Shown piece after piece: positions 59,684 to 64,000 of a stretch of DNA of 64,000 bases (positions within the stretch are counted from its first letter, which is position 1; the number at the start of each line of letters is the position of its first letter). The DNA lies in NCBI GenBank assembly GCA_963691705.1, contig OY829539.1:57200327-57264326 (forward strand), in the 5' to 3' direction. The DNA is from Viola odorata (Eukaryota; Streptophyta; Magnoliopsida; Malpighiales; Violaceae). The notes under the pieces were generated by a model. That model searched no databases and had not been told where the DNA came from. It worked only from the letters and a program-made list of their open reading frames with translations. The position numbers and the translations under genes were made by a program.

Positions 59684-61209
59684 TGATGTCGTTCTCAACC
59701 ATAAATAAAAAGATACAATTCAGTGCTAAACCACAAAATATAATGTAGATAGTAGTGAAAGGTTCGAACACGGGGAGGAAATCTTTGAGTAATTTGTATT
59801 TTTCTTGTTAAAAACCAAATCGGAACAAAGTTGGGGGGAGTTTTTGTAATTAAAACCAAGTTAAAAACAGCACTTTGAATGTAAATCAGTAGGTAACAGT
59901 AGCATGCACGAATTAGAACTGGAAATGTGATTGAAATCAGATATAGAGAGGCAATCCTTGGTAGAGATTTAAGCAAGGTGACTATCCTTAGTAATTGATC
60001 ATTGACAAAACATATTCTGAAATGGATTTATAGAGATGTTAAAGGAATAAGAGACCCTCTATATTCCCAAGTTTCCCCCTATACAAGCCAATTAAAGAGA
60101 CCCTCTATTAATGGCCCTAACCTTCCTAACAATTTGTCAAGTTGCTGGAAAATTGTAACCACACGGGAAACCCATTTCTAGGCGTAGGGATGGCATTACT
60201 CAGCCCTGAACCCATTCTTTCCTTCTCCTAGCTCCTAAAGACAAGTCTTATGTCAAATATTCACTAGTTGTCTACTCAATCTTCATAATGTAGGAATCAC
60301 ACTAACATAAATGAAACTGACATTACTCATTCAAATCAAATCACAAGTTGATCAAGCTTTTAATTCAACAAGAACAAGTTTTAACAATTAAAGTGAGAAG
60401 AAAAGAGATATAAAAACATTCATATTAATTCCAATAAAAGTCTCACAACAACATGGATAGTCAACCTCTAATCTCTACCAAGAATCAGAGGTAATTAGCT
60501 ACAATACATAATTAAAATTACAAATTAAAACTATTGTTCAAAAGTAAAACAAATCTGGAAATTGGTGGTGAAGGTGAAGTGCAGCCCGCTTGCTGTCCTT
60601 GCCTCCTCTCTCTCTGTCCGAATGTGATGATGTTCAGCCCCTTCCTTGGACGAAAGTCTTCCCCTTCTATAGCCCATCCATCCTTCTCTTCGTTCTCCCC
60701 AAGAGCAACAGCACTCAAAGATAATTTAATGCAAGCATGCAGCTCCAAAAATGAGGAAGAGACAAGAATAAATTCCTTGTCTAGCACTAAGAGAGATGGA
60801 ATAAATTCCTTATGGAGTCTCCAAGGGGTTCTTGAGTCAAGGTATTAAGGAAACACGAGGTAGTGGAGTTTAAAAACTGTCTAGCATGCTCAGGGGACAA
60901 GAAAAGCACTAAGAAATAAATTAATCCTCGGTACGCATAAACATGGGCGGACTGCCCAGAATTTCACCAGATCGCCTGACTCATCCCTAGGCCTAGGGAT
61001 GAATAAGGGAAAATTTCTGCAATCATCCTCCAAAACGGCCATGATTGGAAAATGCTCTATCTTTCACCAAATCAACTCCTTTTTCCTTCCAACTGATCTT
61101 TCAAGCCTGAACAAAGGAAAAGGGAAGTAAATGGCCAAAAAAAGCAATCAAATGCTCTCAAAACATAAGATAAAGAGAGCATAAATCATCGAATATAAAC
61201 AACCAATCA
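59684..61209 (-). repeat. Element D 3' LTR
   Basis: On the minus strand from TGATTGGTTG (61209), just after the purine tract CAAGTGTGGGGGGTT, to GAGAACGACATCA (59684). About 1.53 kb. Its right half (about 60540-60850) has open frames without recognisable domains. It contains one palindrome copy at 60981-61002. Confidence 0.8.
60981..61002. repeat. 22-bp perfect palindrome, copy 1 (LTR)
   Basis: Core CATCCCTAGGCCTAGGGATG extended by one T and one A. Same core as at 62676 and 63789. Confidence 0.97.
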
Positions 61210-61579
61210 AACCCCCCACACTTGAACCATGCTTGCCCTCAAGCATGAACTCTAAACAAAAAGAAACACAAGGGAAACAGAGAAACAGACACACAAACAC
61301 ACAAAATACACCCCCTTGATTAGAAAATCCAACTCTAGACTGAACTCAAGCAAACACTTCAAGAATCAATTCCTCCAAGCAATGCTAAACTCCCCCAACA
61401 TCACAAATGTACAAATATTTAAATAGGAGTATGATAGCAAGTTGTCAACCAAGAAATACAATCCTAGAACCTCAAAACGTCTCCTCCTTAGGCTCTAAAT
61501 TCACACACTGCTGCTGACACATGCAAGAATTAAAAGAGCACAAACAGTAGTGAAGAACAAAATTAAAACACATAATGAG

Positions 61580-61795
61580 CCAAAGGCTTCTTTTATTTTC
61601 TCCACTTCTTTTATTCTATTTTTATTCTATTTTTTTTCTTTTTCTTTGTTGTATTTTTCTCTTCTTTTTTTTTTTCTTTTTCCAACTTTCCTTCTTCTTC
61701 CGCATTCTTTCTTTTCTTTTTTTTTCTTTTCAACCTTCCTTCATTCCACACTCCCATTTTTTTCTCTTTTTTTCTCTTTTTTTTTTTTCGAACTC
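61580..61795. repeat. Pyrimidine-rich tract
   Basis: About 215 bp almost free of purines on the plus strand (runs of TTTTCTTTTCTT), so purine-rich in the sense of element D. Open frames through it are compositional. Such tracts can form triplex DNA. Confidence 0.92.
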
Positions 61796-62555
61796 AAACA
61801 CAAGCACATGCAGACTTTTGGCTCTCCCCATGGTGCTATGATCGGCCCTAAATAAGGGGTTAGCACACGACCGATTGGAAGTTTCTCCAAGCTGGGATGA
61901 TGGTGCCGAACCACCAACATCGTGCAGTCCAAAGGGTATGAAAAGAGAAGCCACACGCAAGAATTTAAAGGGGTACACATGCGAGCAAAAATTAAAAACT
62001 GACAGCAGTGATGAGGCAGGGATCCTTATCCCTAGACCTAGGGATAAAGACGGCAGATCAGTCCTAGCAAAATATTTCTAAGGACAGCTACACTTATCAT
62101 ACTTCTATGAAAATAAATGTACACATGCAATAAAGGAAGTGTTCAGAACTGCTGGGAAGAGTTGATTGGAGAAGTGTTTGCAAGAGTTCAGCCTTGAGAT
62201 TGATTTCCAAATAAAAGGGGTGTAAGACACACAAGAAAAACTACACAAAAACAGACTGAAAAACAAGCAAAACACATGCACAAGCTACTGAAATAAACAT
62301 GCAGAAGAAATAGGAAAACTAAAGAAACTAAAAACAAGCAAACTGATCATGCATAAAAATAATTAAAATCACACAATCAAGCACACAAAAACACACAAAA
62401 TAAAATACGAAAGTGATCCTCCCCCACACTTGAAGGACACATTGTCCTCAATGTGAGAAAGAACAACAACAAACAAAGAAAAACACAAACAAATAAAAAC
62501 AGAAACGGAAAGAAAAGAGAAGGGAAAAGGAAAATAAAACCCGGGGCAATTTGAT
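61796..62555 (-). other. Element D 3' non-coding region
   Basis: No domain-bearing frame. On the minus strand it contains ATTGAGGACAATGTGTCCTT followed by CAAGTGTGGGGGAGG (about 62412-62446), the same paired boxes as in element B after its env-position frame. Everything between the protease and these boxes has been removed. Confidence 0.75.
62026..62047. repeat. Palindrome, copy 2 (3' non-coding), one central mismatch
   Basis: TTATCCCTAGACCTAGGGAT followed by AA: same design with A instead of G at the centre and T/A instead of C/G near the ends. Confidence 0.93.
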
Positions 62556-62675
62556 TCAAGGAGGGTCCAGGATTGGAGCTGGTGCAGTAGCTGCGTTGCT
62601 GGTCGGAGAAGATTCTGGTAGTAGTGGAGGTTGCAAGCTTGTCATGTTCTCAGGCCTGAAATTCGGGACTGAACC

Positions 62676-62695
62676 CATCCCTAGGCCTAGGGATG
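62676..62695. repeat. 20-bp perfect palindrome, copy 3 (coding, at the lost-RT junction)
   Basis: CATCCCTAGGCCTAGGGATG. On the minus strand it codes part of SSLGLGMG, directly after DLLEY, the point where homology to the other Athila polyproteins ends. Confidence 0.97.
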
Positions 62696-63788
62696 AGTAC
62701 TCCAGGAGGTCTGGCTGTTTCTTGAGTTCCAAATTGGGTGCCTGCAAAATCGAAGGTTTGAGTTCAGTGACTTTATCTGATATATCCTTTGTTTTCAAAG
62801 TACCTTCAGGAACATGGAGCGTGTCCAGTTCCATAACCAAGTTACTAATTTCCGAATTGACCTCGATCCGGCCTTGCAATTCTCCCAATTTTTTCTTGTT
62901 TAATCCCTTGCTAAGAACATACTCAAGAGGTTCATTAGGATTAATATCAGAAATCTCCTCTACAAAAGGATCAATTATGTCTATAAAATTCACAAAATGA
63001 ACTTCCTTCGGATGTTCCATGGCATCATACATGTTGAATTTAATCGTTTCACCACAGAATTCCAAGGTTAAACATCCATCATAGACATCAATTTTTGCTC
63101 TAGCTGTTCTTAAGAAGGGTCTTCCCAAGATCACATCAGTGGGTTTGAGCACATCCTTGTTCTTCATATCAACTATATAGAAATCCACAGGAAACACAAA
63201 ATCTTTTACTTGCACTAAGACATTTTCAAGCACACCTACTGGATAGATAATGGATCTATCGGCAAGTTGGATTACTATTCTTGTTTCCTTAAGAGATCCT
63301 ATATTCAAGGTTTCAAATGTGGACAGAGACATGACATTAATACCTGCACCCAAATCACACAATGCATCTTCTATCTCTTTACTTCCTATTTTACAAGGTA
63401 TTGAAAACGTACCTTGGTCTTTGCATTTTTCGGGAAGTTTTTGTTGAATCATTGATGAAACATTTTCACTTAAGTTCACCCTTTCAATCCCTTCAAGCTT
63501 TTTCTTGTTAGTACATAATTCTTTCAAGAATTTAGCATATTTAGGCACTTGAGAAATTAAATCCAACAAAGGAACATTAATTGCAACTTTTCGAAAAACA
63601 TCAAGAATTAATTTGTCCTCTTTTTCCTTCTTGGCTTTCAAGGGCCTTTCTGGAAAGGGAAAAGGAATTACCTGAGGCTCTGCAGGTGCATAAGGTTGCT
63701 CAGCTGGTGCAGGTGCGTCTTGCTGAATTTCTGGTTGATTTTTGGGCAAAACTTCTGGTTGAATTTCTGGACTGGTTTCGGGTTTACC

Positions 63789-63808
63789 CATCCCTAGGCC
63801 TAGGGATG
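63789..63808. repeat. 20-bp perfect palindrome, copy 4 (coding, gag tail)
   Basis: Identical to copy 3, including the following AGT, and read in the same frame as SSLGLGMG after ELPH. Confidence 0.97.
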
Positions 63809-64000
63809 AGTGCGGCAGTTCCCTGGGAGGTAAATCTCTCCCACTACGCAAAGTAATTGCATTCAGCCCGTGCCTTGGGTTATCCACGGTGTTTGATGGC
63901 AGCTGTCCAGAAGTATTTTGCTGGTTCATTGCAAGCTGCGCCATCTACTTTTGAAGGTCGGCAATTGCTCCTTGGGTAGTTTGGATGAACGGTTGAAGGA

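Larger units (their letters stand above)
62556..63999 (-). pseudogene. Element D gag tail and protease polyprotein
   Basis: The frame from 63944 (MAQLAMNQQNTSGQLP) to 62556 is open for 462 codons. A TAG directly before that Met, in frame with upstream gag-like sequence, suggests a nonsense mutation, so the true start is upstream. It includes RHGLNAITLRSG (end of gag), a Pro/Glu-rich linker and the protease with CDLGAGINVMSL at about 63364-63329 and ILGRPFLRTARAKIDVYD. After LKKQPDLLEY, where element B continues into RT, the frame turns into SSLGLGMGSVPNFRPENMTS and ends TAPAPILDPP. The protease residues look intact, so trans-processing is conceivable. Confidence 0.88.
59684..64000 (-). mobile_element. 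Element D: minus-strand Athila-type element with gag-protease only
   Basis: Reading right to left: gag tail and protease (63999-62556), a 3' non-coding region with two AAGTGTGGGGG purine boxes (about 62412-62435 and 61211-61224), then the 3' LTR (61209-59684). Reverse transcriptase, RNase H, integrase and the env-position frame are all absent. The coding frame ends ~60 codons after the place where RT would start. The 5' LTR lies beyond the window. Structurally it resembles the gag-only terminal-repeat retrotransposons (TR-GAG). It carries four copies of a 20-22-bp palindrome. Confidence 0.85.

Noticed and set aside
61550..61855. Hydrophobic-looking frames rich in Phe, Leu and Ser
   Set aside because: They translate the pyrimidine-rich tract of element D; composition alone explains them.

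Overview
The window is nuclear DNA of a flowering plant, most likely a eudicot with a repeat-rich genome. It has GT-AG introns, TATA boxes, large Ty3/gypsy LTR retrotransposons of the Athila and Tat lineages, a plant L1-type LINE, Stowaway MITEs and a CACTA end. Only one host gene looks whole: a ten-exon mitochondrial beta-cyanoalanine synthase/cysteine synthase gene (minus strand, 4399-6536). Two host gene remnants are also present. One is a decayed GH9 endoglucanase pseudogene (7965-9508, minus). The other is the last exon of an AVT1-like vacuolar amino acid transporter (57976-58497, minus), cut off from its upstream exons by LTR elements.

Layout. 1-3451: broken Athila gag-pro-RT (element A). 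4.2-6.7 kb: (TA)n tract, the cyanoalanine synthase gene and its promoter. 6.7-7.9 kb: six copies of a ~177-bp tandem repeat. 8-9.5 kb: GH9 pseudogene. 9.9-13.9 kb: 3' end of a Tat-like element, with a 53-bp minisatellite, a polypurine tract and a 2.7-kb LTR. 13,886-54,097: a tandem host repeat of ~1.0-1.1 kb units, whose first unit is split by a 38-kb nest of transposons. 54.1 kb: CACTA terminus. 55.8-57.6 kb: a giant foldback element carrying mirrored tRNA-Pro-like sequences. 58.7-64 kb: an LTR fragment interrupted by a minus-strand Athila-type element (element D) that encodes only gag-protease and carries a dispersed 20-22-bp palindrome.

The nest can be read in order from target-site duplications. 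A 5'-truncated LINE (minus) entered the host repeat. It was then hit by a mitochondrial-looking 1.3-kb segment, by two LTR insertions now reduced to solo LTRs (18693-20382 and 50179-51607), and by a complete Athila element (element B, 21105-50059; LTRs ~3% diverged by my hand count). Element B was itself hit by a complete 15.9-kb Tat-lineage element (element C, 32406-48327; perfect TTTTC duplication; LTRs ~2.6% diverged).

The most interesting object is element C. Its sense strand carries one long gag-RT-RNaseH-archaeal-type RNaseH-integrase frame that lacks the protease active-site segment. Its antisense strand carries four separate genes over ~7 kb, each with a TATA box 50-190 bp upstream. 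Two are diverged paralogues of ~720 codons with GT-AG introns whose phases match across the junctions. Introns on the antisense strand survive retrotransposition because the genomic RNA reads them in the wrong direction.
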